Virus record (IMG/VR): IMGVR_UViG_3300022752_000422
Span: 1-22,542 of that record
Length of the DNA: 22,542 nt
Source: a virus
Reading direction: 5' to 3' (one strand)
Every line of letters starts with the position of its first letter. The stretch's first letter is position 1. Below, in pieces: positions 6,389 through 15,698 of the stretch. Position numbers and translations under genes: made by a program. The notes below the pieces were generated by a model. It had not been told where the DNA came from. It was given only the letters and a program-made list of their open reading frames with translations, and did not search any database.

Positions 6389-8690
6389 TGTAAGTACATG
6401 TATTGATGAATGGGATTTTAAATGGATTCAGATTGAAGATTTAGAAGGAATACTTAATGAGTTTAAACCTCAACTATATCATCCTGATGACCCTAGATAT
6501 AATTCTTTTTGGCAACTAATTCGTTCTAAATGTATTGAAGGTATTTGGTATCCTCAATTTGGACAGTATAGATATGTTCCTGGTAGAATAGGATTCTATG
6601 GGAACTACTGTACTATTGTAGAAACTGATAAGAAAACAAAAGCTAGATTAAAACTAAAACCTAATATCAGAGATATAGAATGGCATTTAGCTTATTATTA
6701 TCTTGAAGCACAAGGATTTTCAGGATTTGAAGATGATGATGAATATACTTGTAATTGGAAAGTATTAAATCCTGATGCTTTCTATATGACACTAGAAGAA
6801 AAAGTTACTATATTTAATAAAAAAGGATTCTTAAAAGAATTTATACATCCTAGAGATTATTTGTTTAAACTCCATGATAAACCATTAGGAAGACCATTAT
6901 ATTATAATGATGCTAAAAACTTTGTTATACTTGGTTCTCGAGGTGGTGGTAAATCATATACTGCTGCACTAATGTGTATGTTGTTTGAATTAATATTTGA
7001 TGGAGAGAAGTATTATAAACCTGGAGATGTAAGAAGAGAATTAAAAGCAGAAATAGATTTAGGTTCAGGAAGAAAAGATAAATCTAGTGAGTTAGCTGAA
7101 AAGATAGAAGCATCACTAAATGAATTAGCACTTAATCAAGAGTTTGGAGTATGGGGAAAACCTGGAGATGATGATTATGAACCATGTCCATTTTGGAAAA
7201 GAATGACAGGACATATTAGTGCTAATAACAAAGATAATCCGTGGCGAAATACTACTCCAGTAAAGATTAAAAATGAATGGAAAGAAATAGGAACTGGTTC
7301 TACACTATATCATAATGTTTATTCTACTAATAAAAGAGATGGTGGACAATCAGGAGCTGGTGGTAGAAGAAATCTTATAGTCTATGAAGAAATAGGATTA
7401 ATGGAGTTATTTATAGAAGCATGGTTATCAAATGATGCTGTAGTTAAAACAGATGGTGAACAGTTTGGCATACAATGGGGAATTGGTACATCAGGTAATA
7501 TAGAAACTATTCATGATGCTATGAAAATATTTACGCATCCTGATGATTATAATTGTTTAAAGTTTAGATATGGAGACCAAGACCAATGTTTGTTTCTACC
7601 AGCATATATAACAGATAAAAGATTTAAAGATAAAAATGGTAATACTGATATTCCTAAAGCATTATCATTTTATCAAGAAGAAGTAAAGAAAGCATCTAAA
7701 TCTTCAGACCCTAAAGTATTAGTAAGACAAAAGATGAACTTCCCACTACGCATAACTGATATGTGGTTATCAGAAGGTGGTTCATTATTACCAGTAAAAG
7801 AAGCTGAAGAAAGAGAAAGAGAATTAGTTAGAGATAACTTATATGAAACACTAGGTACTGCTATTGATATGTATTGGGATAGTGCTGCACAATATGGTGT
7901 TAATTATCAGATTAAAACAAATCCTAAACCTATCTATAACTTTCCAATAAAATCTGGAGATGATTTAACAGGTGAGTTTATGATGTATATAAGTCCTGAT
8001 AAACTAAAACTAAATGGTATTATTCCTAATGATGCTGTTATTGTACTACATGACCCTTATATATCAGATGAAATGGATAAAGGAGGTTCATTAGGTGCTG
8101 CTTATTTTGTTGTTAATCCTAAATATGAAGTATATGGACTTCCAGGAAATGATATAGCAGCTACATATATTGGTAAGAATTTAGATGGTATTGATAGATA
8201 TAATGAGATACTAGAAATGGGAATTGCACTATATGGTAATCCTGTTAGAAACTTATGGTATGAAGCTAATAGAGGAGATAGACTTAGAGCATATTTTCTA
8301 AAGAAAAAGAAAGCTGATTTACTATGTCTTAGACCACAGTTTGAACAAGGACAATTTATTTATTCAAGAACTGTAAGTCAGACTGGATATATAGTAGGTA
8401 ATAGTCTAGCTAAAATATCATTAGTAGATTCTTTTAGAGATTGGCTTTTAGAAAAAAAAGAAATTCAGGGAATAGAAACTTATAATATAGAACGAATTCC
8501 TTGTATATTTACCATTAGACAAATAAAGAGTTATAACATGAAAGGAAACTTTGATGGTGTTTCAGCGTTATTAGGAATAACTCTAGCTATTGGTGAACAG
8601 AATCATAGGATGATGAATAAATCGAAAACTGTAGCATTGCAGACAATACGTAATCATATAAATAATAGATGGAAGCGGTATTCAACTTAA
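6372..8690 (+). CDS. terL: Terminase large subunit (ATPase and nuclease)
   Basis: A 772-residue terminase motor that pumps DNA into the prohead and cuts it. Walker A is GSRGGGKS at residues 188-195, Walker B is NLIVYEE at 334-340 with the catalytic Glu. In the C-terminal RNase H-like nuclease, acidic residues expected to hold metal are D561 (VLHDPYISDE), E631 (LWYEANRGDRL) and D728 (GNFDGVSA). The 187-residue N-terminal extension before the ATPase and the ~170 residues between Walker B and the nuclease make it longer than typical TerL proteins (450-600 aa), as in other large Bacteroidota phages. The start overlaps the amidase by 17 bases; the stop overlaps the portal by 22. Strong call. Confidence 0.95.
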   Translation: MSEVANVSTCIDEWDFKWIQIEDLEGILNEFKPQLYHPDDPRYNSFWQLIRSKCIEGIWYPQFGQYRYVPGRIGFYGNYCTIVETDKKTKARLKLKPNIRDIEWHLAYYYLEAQGFSGFEDDDEYTCNWKVLNPDAFYMTLEEKVTIFNKKGFLKEFIHPRDYLFKLHDKPLGRPLYYNDAKNFVILGSRGGGKSYTAALMCMLFELIFDGEKYYKPGDVRRELKAEIDLGSGRKDKSSELAEKIEASLNELALNQEFGVWGKPGDDDYEPCPFWKRMTGHISANNKDNPWRNTTPVKIKNEWKEIGTGSTLYHNVYSTNKRDGGQSGAGGRRNLIVYEEIGLMELFIEAWLSNDAVVKTDGEQFGIQWGIGTSGNIETIHDAMKIFTHPDDYNCLKFRYGDQDQCLFLPAYITDKRFKDKNGNTDIPKALSFYQEEVKKASKSSDPKVLVRQKMNFPLRITDMWLSEGGSLLPVKEAEERERELVRDNLYETLGTAIDMYWDSAAQYGVNYQIKTNPKPIYNFPIKSGDDLTGEFMMYISPDKLKLNGIIPNDAVIVLHDPYISDEMDKGGSLGAAYFVVNPKYEVYGLPGNDIAATYIGKNLDGIDRYNEILEMGIALYGNPVRNLWYEANRGDRLRAYFLKKKKADLLCLRPQFEQGQFIYSRTVSQTGYIVGNSLAKISLVDSFRDWLLEKKEIQGIETYNIERIPCIFTIRQIKSYNMKGNFDGVSALLGITLAIGEQNHRMMNKSKTVALQTIRNHINNRWKRYST

Positions 8691-11203
8691 GAGAAAAAAA
8701 TAAATCAGATGATTGGTATAAGAGTATAATGAACACCATTGTACCTTTTAATAATACCAATATGGAATCTTATGAGAAGTATAGACTTATCTATTCTATT
8801 CTTAATAATGATGGTAGTGTTTTATTTAAACAGTTATATGATTTATGTAATCCTGAAGGAGATATGTTCAAATTACCTTTTGAACAAGATAGAGAAATAG
8901 TTATATACAATAGATTATATCCTAAGTTTATGTATCTCGTTGGACAAATGTTAAAACGAGGTGATAACTTTGATGTATTATTATTATCTGATAGAGATAA
9001 TGCTGCAAAAGATGAAGAATTAAAGAAAGTATTAGAAGCAGCTATTAATCAAGAGTTAATGATATTCCAAGCACAATTGGAAGCTGGAGGTGCTAATGCA
9101 GAACAGATTGAAGAATCTATGCGCACTATGCCTAAACCTGAAGATATTGATGTAAAGAATTTTAAAAGTGAGATGGAAATATTCTATAATGATGTTGTAG
9201 AATATTTTAAAGTTAAGTTTGATATTAAGTCATTAAAGTCATTATCATTTAAACATGTACTCGCAGTAGATAGATGTTTTATGGTAGTTATAGAAAAGAA
9301 TGGACAACCACATCCAATGGTATTAAATACACTTCATTGTGGTTTTCATAAGAATAGTAATGAAGAAAGAATAGAGAAAGGAGATTATTGGTGGTATAGA
9401 ACACCAATTACTGTTACAGAAGCTATTGATGAATTAGAAGGTAAAGTAGAAGATGAAGTATTAGAAAGATTAAGAGGTTATACATCATCTAATTACTTAA
9501 CACCTAATAAAGCATGGGATATAACTAGTGGACAAGCTAAATCACAATACAATTATCTTAGTGTAGAAGAAGGAATAGATTCAAGATATCATGATAATAG
9601 ATACATAGGACAATCAACAGGAACATCTGGAGATAGAAGATATAGAGCTAATCAATTAATATGGAAAACTTATTTAGAGTTTAAAGCCTATAGAGAAGTT
9701 ATATTTCTTACAATGTTTAATGAATATAATGAAATAATTACTGAAGTAGTAGATAGTAAATATCCTATTCCTGAAGATGCAGCTACTACATTTATTATTA
9801 ATAGATATAATCAGAAAGCTAAAAGATATGAATGGATTGATGAATTTGGTAATGTAGTATATGCTGAAAAGATGTATATACCTAGAAGATATGAAATAAC
9901 TAGATATGGTTATGATATATTTACTGATATGAGAGAAGTTCCTAATCAACCACTATCAATTGATAATCCTTATGATTTTGAGTTATCTTGTAAAGGTAGA
10001 ATATTTTCAGGATTAAATGCTGAATCTATATCATTAGTAGAAAGAGCATTACCATCACTATTGCAATATACATTTGTTAAAGATTTACAAAATAGAGAGT
10101 TAGCTAAATACGAAGGTTATATAAAGAATATTGATGCTAGTCAGATTCCTGATTATCTAGCTATGGATGAAAATGGTAATCCATTATATGAAGGTGCTGA
10201 TAAACTAAAAGTATGGAGATATTTAAGACGTACACTAGGAGATAGTTATTATGACCCAACAGCTACTACATCAGGATTACCAAATAATCAAAGAACTACA
10301 GCAGTATCAGCTGAACAAGCTGGTTCTATTGGTGAGATAGTTAATATGCAACAGTTGCTAGATTTGATAGATAGAGAAATGGGAATGCAAATGTTAGTAC
10401 CACCACAAGCTGAAGGTATTTATTCTCCAAGTTCTAATGTATCAGATAATCAACAAGCTATAGCACAATCATATACTATGGCTGAAGAATATTTTAGACT
10501 ACATCAATTAGTAATAAAAGAAACAGTAAATGAATATGTTACACAGTTTACTAATTACTATCGTAGATTCTTTGAAAACAATCCAGAAAAAACAGAAACA
10601 TTCTTGAACTATGTTACTAGTGATGGAATGAAAAAGACTATAAGAATAAAACCAGAGTTATTAAATCATGAAGATTTAGGAATCTTTATTCATGATGGTG
10701 ACTATAATGAAAGATATCGTCAAATGATGACACAGATGATACAACCATTAGCACAAAATGCTGGAGAAGGAGCTGAAAGAATATCAGAATTAGTTATGGC
10801 TATGACTAGAGGTGATAGTCCTGAAAAAGTACATAAGATGATTGCTGCTGCTGCTAGAGAACAAGAACAAAGAATGCAACAACAAGGACAACAGCAACAA
10901 CAAATGCAACAGCAACAATTAGAAGCTCAAGCACAAATGAAACAACAAGAGCATAATAATAAGATGGAACAAATCACATTAACTAAACAACTAGATGCTG
11001 AAATAAAAGCTATGGATGTTTATAAGTTTACTGATGATTTGAATAAAGATAAAGATGGAGTTCCAGACCATATTGAAGCTTATAGAGCTATGAGAGGATT
11101 AAATCAAAAGGATAGAGAATTAGATATAAAAGAAAAAGATATAGCTAGTAAAGAAAGAATAGCTAGAATTTCTAAAAAAGAGAATACTAGGTCATCTAAA
11201 TAA
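8669..11203 (+). CDS. Portal protein
   Basis: An 844-residue protein placed directly after TerL, matching large portal proteins in size, position and character. The N-terminal region (NRLYPKFMYLVGQMLKRGDN) followed by mixed alpha/beta with many Tyr and acidic residues fits the wing/stem organisation, and a long helical C-terminus follows. Residues about 730-770 form a Gln-rich coiled coil (EQRMQQQGQQQQQMQQQQLE), and D790 to E803 (DLNKDKDGVPDHIE) looks like a calcium-binding loop. Twelve copies would form the vertex ring through which DNA passes. The start at ATG 8669 overlaps TerL by 22 bases; an in-frame ATG 20 codons later is the alternative. I see no sequence motif that proves a portal, so the call rests on context, length and general similarity. 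Confidence 0.85.
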   Translation: MEAVFNLREKNKSDDWYKSIMNTIVPFNNTNMESYEKYRLIYSILNNDGSVLFKQLYDLCNPEGDMFKLPFEQDREIVIYNRLYPKFMYLVGQMLKRGDNFDVLLLSDRDNAAKDEELKKVLEAAINQELMIFQAQLEAGGANAEQIEESMRTMPKPEDIDVKNFKSEMEIFYNDVVEYFKVKFDIKSLKSLSFKHVLAVDRCFMVVIEKNGQPHPMVLNTLHCGFHKNSNEERIEKGDYWWYRTPITVTEAIDELEGKVEDEVLERLRGYTSSNYLTPNKAWDITSGQAKSQYNYLSVEEGIDSRYHDNRYIGQSTGTSGDRRYRANQLIWKTYLEFKAYREVIFLTMFNEYNEIITEVVDSKYPIPEDAATTFIINRYNQKAKRYEWIDEFGNVVYAEKMYIPRRYEITRYGYDIFTDMREVPNQPLSIDNPYDFELSCKGRIFSGLNAESISLVERALPSLLQYTFVKDLQNRELAKYEGYIKNIDASQIPDYLAMDENGNPLYEGADKLKVWRYLRRTLGDSYYDPTATTSGLPNNQRTTAVSAEQAGSIGEIVNMQQLLDLIDREMGMQMLVPPQAEGIYSPSSNVSDNQQAIAQSYTMAEEYFRLHQLVIKETVNEYVTQFTNYYRRFFENNPEKTETFLNYVTSDGMKKTIRIKPELLNHEDLGIFIHDGDYNERYRQMMTQMIQPLAQNAGEGAERISELVMAMTRGDSPEKVHKMIAAAAREQEQRMQQQGQQQQQMQQQQLEAQAQMKQQEHNNKMEQITLTKQLDAEIKAMDVYKFTDDLNKDKDGVPDHIEAYRAMRGLNQKDRELDIKEKDIASKERIARISKKENTRSSK

Positions 11204-11235
11204 AATTAATTAAATAACTTAAAATATATTTGCTT

Positions 11236-12237
11236 ATGGAAATAGGAGATGATTTTTTACCAGAGTTAGATTTCGACTTTGATGAACAAAAGGATGATAC
11301 AATTATTGATGATAAACCAATCAATGATGAGATTCCTGAAGATGAAAAAGAAGATGACAATCTTGAAGATGATTCTGAAGACGAATCATTGGATAATGTT
11401 GATAGTGACGAAAATGCTGTTGCAGCTTATAATTATTACAAGGATAATAATTTTATTACCATTGACCATGAGTTTGATGGTACATTTAATTCATTAAAAG
11501 AAGCTTTAGACAAACAAGCTCAAGTATCACTGGTAAGTGCTATACAAAACTTCCCACCTTTCTTACAACCTATTATTGAATATGCTACACTAAAGGAAGA
11601 TGTAACTCCTGAAGAAGTAGCTAGTTTTTTGATGCAATATCAACCACCTTCATTTACTGAACAGGATTTACAGAATGATAATGATTTAGCTGAGAATTAT
11701 CTTACTAATTCATTAAAAGCTGAAGGTCTTGATGATGATGAAATTGAAGATAGAATTGATTACTTGAAAGATAGAAATCAATTAGCTAAAGAATCAATAA
11801 GACAGTTTAGAAAAGATGAGCAAGTTAGACAACAAGAAATGAATAGTCAACTGGAACAAGTTAGACAACAGGAAGAATTAGAACTACAACAACAAGAAGC
11901 ATTTATACAAAACTTTGGTCAAGTACTAAATGATACTAATTGGAGAAACGACCATAAGCAAGTAATTGCTCATGAGTTTACAAGTGGAAACTTTAAGACT
12001 AGAATGGAACATATTTTTGAGAATCCTAAAGCATTGGTTAAGTTAGTAGATTTTTTAGCTAATTATGATGGTGAAGATATTAACTTAGATAAATACAAGA
12101 AATCAGCATTTAGTCCTTCAGTAAAAGGAGTAAAAGATACAGTAGAGAAATATTGGTCTAACTCATCATTAGCTAATAATAAATCATCAAGAGGTGGAAA
12201 TCCTAAAGTAGATTTATCAGAATTAGAACTTATATAA
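11236..12237 (+). CDS. Acidic scaffold-like protein
   Basis: I choose ATG 11236 (333 residues) over TTG 11230. The first 65 residues are extremely acidic (long runs of Asp and Glu). The middle has Gln/Glu-rich helices of coiled-coil type (QVRQQEMNSQLEQVRQQEEL) and the C-terminal part is helical, with a polar basic segment near the end (NNKSSRGGNPKVDLSE). A highly charged coiled-coil protein between portal and capsid genes is the normal place for a scaffolding protein, which guides shell assembly and then leaves. No protease domain is visible. The gene follows the portal after a 32-base AT-rich gap, the largest gap in this part of the block, and is followed by a 12-base gap before the capsid gene. 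The assignment is by position and composition. Confidence 0.8.
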   Translation: MEIGDDFLPELDFDFDEQKDDTIIDDKPINDEIPEDEKEDDNLEDDSEDESLDNVDSDENAVAAYNYYKDNNFITIDHEFDGTFNSLKEALDKQAQVSLVSAIQNFPPFLQPIIEYATLKEDVTPEEVASFLMQYQPPSFTEQDLQNDNDLAENYLTNSLKAEGLDDDEIEDRIDYLKDRNQLAKESIRQFRKDEQVRQQEMNSQLEQVRQQEELELQQQEAFIQNFGQVLNDTNWRNDHKQVIAHEFTSGNFKTRMEHIFENPKALVKLVDFLANYDGEDINLDKYKKSAFSPSVKGVKDTVEKYWSNSSLANNKSSRGGNPKVDLSELELI

Positions 12238-12249
12238 AATAATAATAAA

Positions 12250-13857
12250 ATGGAAAGAAAAACCGCTCTTAAAGTAACAGAATACAAAGGATTCGGTGGT
12301 AACTTCTTCGATAGTGTATCTCATAGTGCATTGTTTAGAGATGACCAACCTTATGACTTTGGTGTTATGACAGCTCGTTTGTTTTCTAGTTCAACCAATT
12401 TAGGTTTAACTAACAAACGCTGGAATTATTTAACTATGGCTCAAGGTAATTATTGTGTAATTCCTGGTGGTCGTAATGAGTATGCTTGGTCTGTAATTGG
12501 TGATGCTGATGTTGACTTCCGTGTTACGGAATTGTTAGTTTCAGAAAGCTCTAATCCTGGAAAAGCTAATACTACTTTTGCTATTGCTTTAGACCGTAAT
12601 TGGTTGAAAGCTCCAGTAGTACTAAAGACTGCATCTGATAATGCACCATTGTTAGAAATTATATCTGGTCCAGAACCACTTGGTACTCATTCATTTAGAT
12701 ATGAAGTTAAGATTCAAGATGGTAATCCTAACAGTTGGATTCCTGTAGAATACTTAAAACCTGGACAAGTTATTACTAGAGTATCTACTCGTGTAACTAA
12801 TGAAGAAAATACTAAATATGGTACTGACCAATACTCAAGTCAAATGAAACTTCGTGGTGTTGTAGGTCAATATGCTAATGAAGTATCTTTCACAGATAGA
12901 TTTATTCGTATGGAATTAGCTGCTAGTAAGTCTGGTAAATCTAATACTGGAACTTATGATGACCATGATGGTAAGAAGTATCGTGATGCTTTCTCTCGTG
13001 GACATATCTATCAAGCTAGTTTGAAGAATAAAAACACTAATGAGATTATTCAGAAAGGTATGTTTATTACTAAAGCTGAAGAAAGATTGTTAGAGCGTAC
13101 TGAAATGGATAGAGAGATGATGTGTGAATTTGGTAGATTACAAATTGATACAGACCAAGATTCTAAAAGAGTAAAGAAAACTGCACCAGGTTGGAGACAA
13201 TTAGTTCGTGATGGACAATATATGCCACATGGGGGTAACTTTACACTAAATAACTTATATGATTTCTTACATCAGGTATTATATCGTAGAAGAGGATTTA
13301 TGAATCGTAAACCTATGTTAGTAGGTGGAACTGGAGCTATTAGTTATCTATCAACTTTGATTGCACAACAAGCATCAGTATTCCAAACACTAGAGCCAGG
13401 TTTTGCTTTAAGAGATAATGCTGAACCTACTGGAGTACACAAGTATGAGAAAGAATGGGGTTTCCAGTTTACTCGTATTAAATTACCAATGGGAATTGAT
13501 GTAACTATTATGTATGACCCATCTAAAGATGATGATACATTATACAAAGAGAAAGCACCAGGTTCTTATTTACCATTAGAATCATTTCAAATTGATATCT
13601 TAGAGTTTGGACAAACTGAAAATGCTGCTGAAAACTCTAATGGCAATAACATTTGTATGGTAATGGAAGATAATATTGACTATTACTTCTCTGTAGCTAA
13701 TGCTATTGATTTCAAGAATGGTGTTGTTAAAGATGGTGCTAATGTTTACAAGTTTGGTAAAACATTAAGTATCTATAGAGAAATGAGTGGTTCATTAAAT
13801 ATTTGGGATACTAGTGCGGTAGGTCGTATTGAGTGGGTTCCAGGTTATGTATCGTAA
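12250..13857 (+). CDS. Major capsid protein (HK97-fold, inferred)
   Basis: A 535-residue protein directly after the scaffold-like gene, the usual site and length for a large capsid subunit. An N-terminal region (EYKGFGGNFFDSVSHSALFR) is followed by long beta-rich and helical parts, including RGFMNRKPMLVGGTGAISYL and a C-terminal strand set ending AVGRIEWVPGYVS, as in capsid proteins. I cannot point to a diagnostic motif. Codon choice supports very high expression: by my count there are about 15 CGT arginines here, against about two in the much longer terL. The start ATG 12250 follows an A/T-only leader. The 26-base gap after the stop shows no terminator. Confidence 0.85.
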   Translation: MERKTALKVTEYKGFGGNFFDSVSHSALFRDDQPYDFGVMTARLFSSSTNLGLTNKRWNYLTMAQGNYCVIPGGRNEYAWSVIGDADVDFRVTELLVSESSNPGKANTTFAIALDRNWLKAPVVLKTASDNAPLLEIISGPEPLGTHSFRYEVKIQDGNPNSWIPVEYLKPGQVITRVSTRVTNEENTKYGTDQYSSQMKLRGVVGQYANEVSFTDRFIRMELAASKSGKSNTGTYDDHDGKKYRDAFSRGHIYQASLKNKNTNEIIQKGMFITKAEERLLERTEMDREMMCEFGRLQIDTDQDSKRVKKTAPGWRQLVRDGQYMPHGGNFTLNNLYDFLHQVLYRRRGFMNRKPMLVGGTGAISYLSTLIAQQASVFQTLEPGFALRDNAEPTGVHKYEKEWGFQFTRIKLPMGIDVTIMYDPSKDDDTLYKEKAPGSYLPLESFQIDILEFGQTENAAENSNGNNICMVMEDNIDYYFSVANAIDFKNGVVKDGANVYKFGKTLSIYREMSGSLNIWDTSAVGRIEWVPGYVS

Positions 13858-13883
13858 ACAAATAAAATAAACTATTAAAGCCT

Positions 13884-14978
13884 ATGATTAAGGGACAAAA
13901 AATCTATGTGGTTCATGTACCACGTACATCAGCGCAAGGAAGACATACTTACGAGTATAAGCGTGATGATGGAACTACTATTTCGATGGGAAGAACTAGG
14001 TCTAAAGGAATATCTGTACCATTTAGTTTTGTAAGAAATGGAAACCAGTTGTTAACAGGATTAGATGAATTGATTGACAATCCATACTATGAGTTATCAA
14101 AAGACCAGATTAATTTTGGTAGCAACTGGTTTTCTAATTTTGATACAGTAACTAAACAGAAACAGATTACACTACAGATGTTGTATGAGATAATGGATGA
14201 TGTGGCTGTTGGAACTTATAGTTCTACTACTAATACTCCATTAATGAGTCAAATAATGAATGATGTAAAGATTGCTGATAGACTTAATAATCAATCAGAA
14301 TTAGAACAATTCAAGATATGGCTACAAGAAGGAACTAACGTGTTTTCTTCTGATACATCAAGAGGTAGATTAGCAATACAACTTCTAAAGAATCATCCTA
14401 AAATAGCATTAGATAAAAATCAAGTAAATGAAAATATACATGAGTTTTATATTGCTGAAGAAGAAGAAGCTATTAAAGAAGCTAACAAGAAGATTGATAT
14501 TGTTATGGATGGTTTAACTAAGTTAGGATTATTATTTGCTAACTATGATATGTTTACCAGATACCAATTAGCTGTAGTTATGGATTTAGTTACAGGAGAA
14601 GCATCTGATTCTTTAGTAGAAATGTCTTTAAAGAATCACATTTGGGAACAACGTAAAGTATCTAAAGGAACTCAAGATGAAAGAATCATACAGTTTTTAG
14701 AACAATACGATGTACTATTGAAAGATAAGGATAAAGTTTATATTCGATATATGATTCAACAAGCAATCAATACTGGAATATTCTATCTTACAGGAGGTAA
14801 ACACTTTTGGAGAAGTCAAAAAGGAATTGAAAACCTGTATAATTTAGGAGCATCTAAAACAAAAATTGAGAATATGTTGTATCAAGAATTAGAAGCTTAT
14901 GACCCTGATTTAACTGATGATAATGTATATCATAAACTATTAAGTGAACTGAAACAAAAAGGAATTAAATGTCGATAA
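13884..14978 (+). CDS. Unknown 364-aa structural protein between capsid and adaptor
   Basis: No family recognised. The protein starts at ATG 13884 after a 26-base AT-rich gap. Its N-terminal part is beta-rich and basic (KIYVVHVPRTSAQGRHTYEY, then SMGRTRSKGISVPFSFVRNG). From about residue 90 it is largely helical, with a strongly acidic/basic helical stretch (YIAEEEEAIKEANKKIDIVM) and a C-terminal helical tail. Placement between the major capsid protein and the adaptor-like protein suggests a role in head completion, vertex or head-tail joining, but nothing in the sequence identifies it. Overlap with the next gene by 10 bases implies matched expression. Confidence 0.75.
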   Translation: MIKGQKIYVVHVPRTSAQGRHTYEYKRDDGTTISMGRTRSKGISVPFSFVRNGNQLLTGLDELIDNPYYELSKDQINFGSNWFSNFDTVTKQKQITLQMLYEIMDDVAVGTYSSTTNTPLMSQIMNDVKIADRLNNQSELEQFKIWLQEGTNVFSSDTSRGRLAIQLLKNHPKIALDKNQVNENIHEFYIAEEEEAIKEANKKIDIVMDGLTKLGLLFANYDMFTRYQLAVVMDLVTGEASDSLVEMSLKNHIWEQRKVSKGTQDERIIQFLEQYDVLLKDKDKVYIRYMIQQAINTGIFYLTGGKHFWRSQKGIENLYNLGASKTKIENMLYQELEAYDPDLTDDNVYHKLLSELKQKGIKCR

Positions 14979-15697
14979 GTATAGATTTTCTACATTTTAA
15001 ATTAGAGCAAGGATATAATAAGTTATCCAATAATCACCAAAAGTATCTTACTGATGTTGAAAAGGATGAAGTATTAAATACTGCTATATTTGAATATTTA
15101 GAAATATTTATACATGGGAGAAATCCTAAGAACTTTAATATAGGTTTTGAAGTTACTCAACAAAGAATTGATATGTTACATACGTTAGTTATGTCATATC
15201 CAGAGTTTCCTAAACAAGAGTTAACACTACTAGAGGATAACATATTTTATTATGAATTTCCTGATGACTATAGGTCTTATCGTAGTGCTAGAGTTTTTGA
15301 AAATAGATGTGATACAGCTTATGATGTTAACATAGAACAACACGGAGATTTAGCAACTGCAAGACGTTCATTTCATAGAAAGACATCAAAAAGATTTCAA
15401 TACATTACAGGAACAATCAGAGACAATAGATTATACTTATATACTGAAAAAGAAATAATTCCTAGTAAGTTAGAATTAACTTATATAAAGAAACCTAATA
15501 AAGTATGTAAAGGAACATATCCAAGTCTTAAAGATAGAAATGAAGCTAATCCTCCACTTCTTCAACCACAAGATTGTAATCTACCTGAAGAATATGTAGA
15601 TATAATTATAAGTATTGCTGTCCAAGAATTAGCAAGAAGATTTAGTGATGGTAATACTAAAAATATTCAAACCGATAAACTCATAAATTTAACATAA
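14969..15697 (+). CDS. Head-tail adaptor / connector-like protein
   Basis: A 242-residue protein with features of phage head-tail adaptors: an N-terminal helical region, then YYEFPDDYRSYRSARVF, a set of beta strands (RLYLYTEKEIIPSKLELTYI), and a closing LPEEYVDIIISIAVQELARR helix. These short blocks, with paired [LF]P-x-[DE]-[YF] motifs and a final helix of the form DIIISIAVQELAR, recur in connector proteins that sit under the portal. I recall similar ring proteins in crAss-like and other podovirus-type phages. It overlaps the preceding gene by 10 bases and is followed by the 567-aa protein after one base. Specific ring position cannot be told from sequence. Confidence 0.65.
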   Translation: MSISIDFLHFKLEQGYNKLSNNHQKYLTDVEKDEVLNTAIFEYLEIFIHGRNPKNFNIGFEVTQQRIDMLHTLVMSYPEFPKQELTLLEDNIFYYEFPDDYRSYRSARVFENRCDTAYDVNIEQHGDLATARRSFHRKTSKRFQYITGTIRDNRLYLYTEKEIIPSKLELTYIKKPNKVCKGTYPSLKDRNEANPPLLQPQDCNLPEEYVDIIISIAVQELARRFSDGNTKNIQTDKLINLT

Positions 15698-15698
15698 T

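Noticed and set aside
9674-9949. Open frame of 91 codons on the minus strand inside the portal gene
   Set aside because: It is the antisense of a strong coding region; its Ile/Ser/Phe-rich composition reflects the opposite strand of AT-rich codons.
11225-11232. TATATTTG resembling the Bacteroidota -7 promoter element (TAnnTTTG)
   Set aside because: It lies only three bases before the scaffold ATG, would give a leaderless message, and has no TTG-type upstream element at proper distance; such words are frequent by chance in this AT-rich DNA.
11279-11497. Met/Ile-rich 72-codon frame overlapping the acidic N-terminus of the scaffold-like gene
   Set aside because: It is the +1 shadow of GAT/GAA-rich codons and has no start context or plausible protein composition.
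12063-12287. Minus-strand frame spanning the scaffold-capsid junction
   Set aside because: It covers the end of one real gene and the start of another, with no promoter or homology.
13344-13547. Minus-strand frame within the capsid gene
   Set aside because: Antisense shadow of a strongly codon-selected gene.
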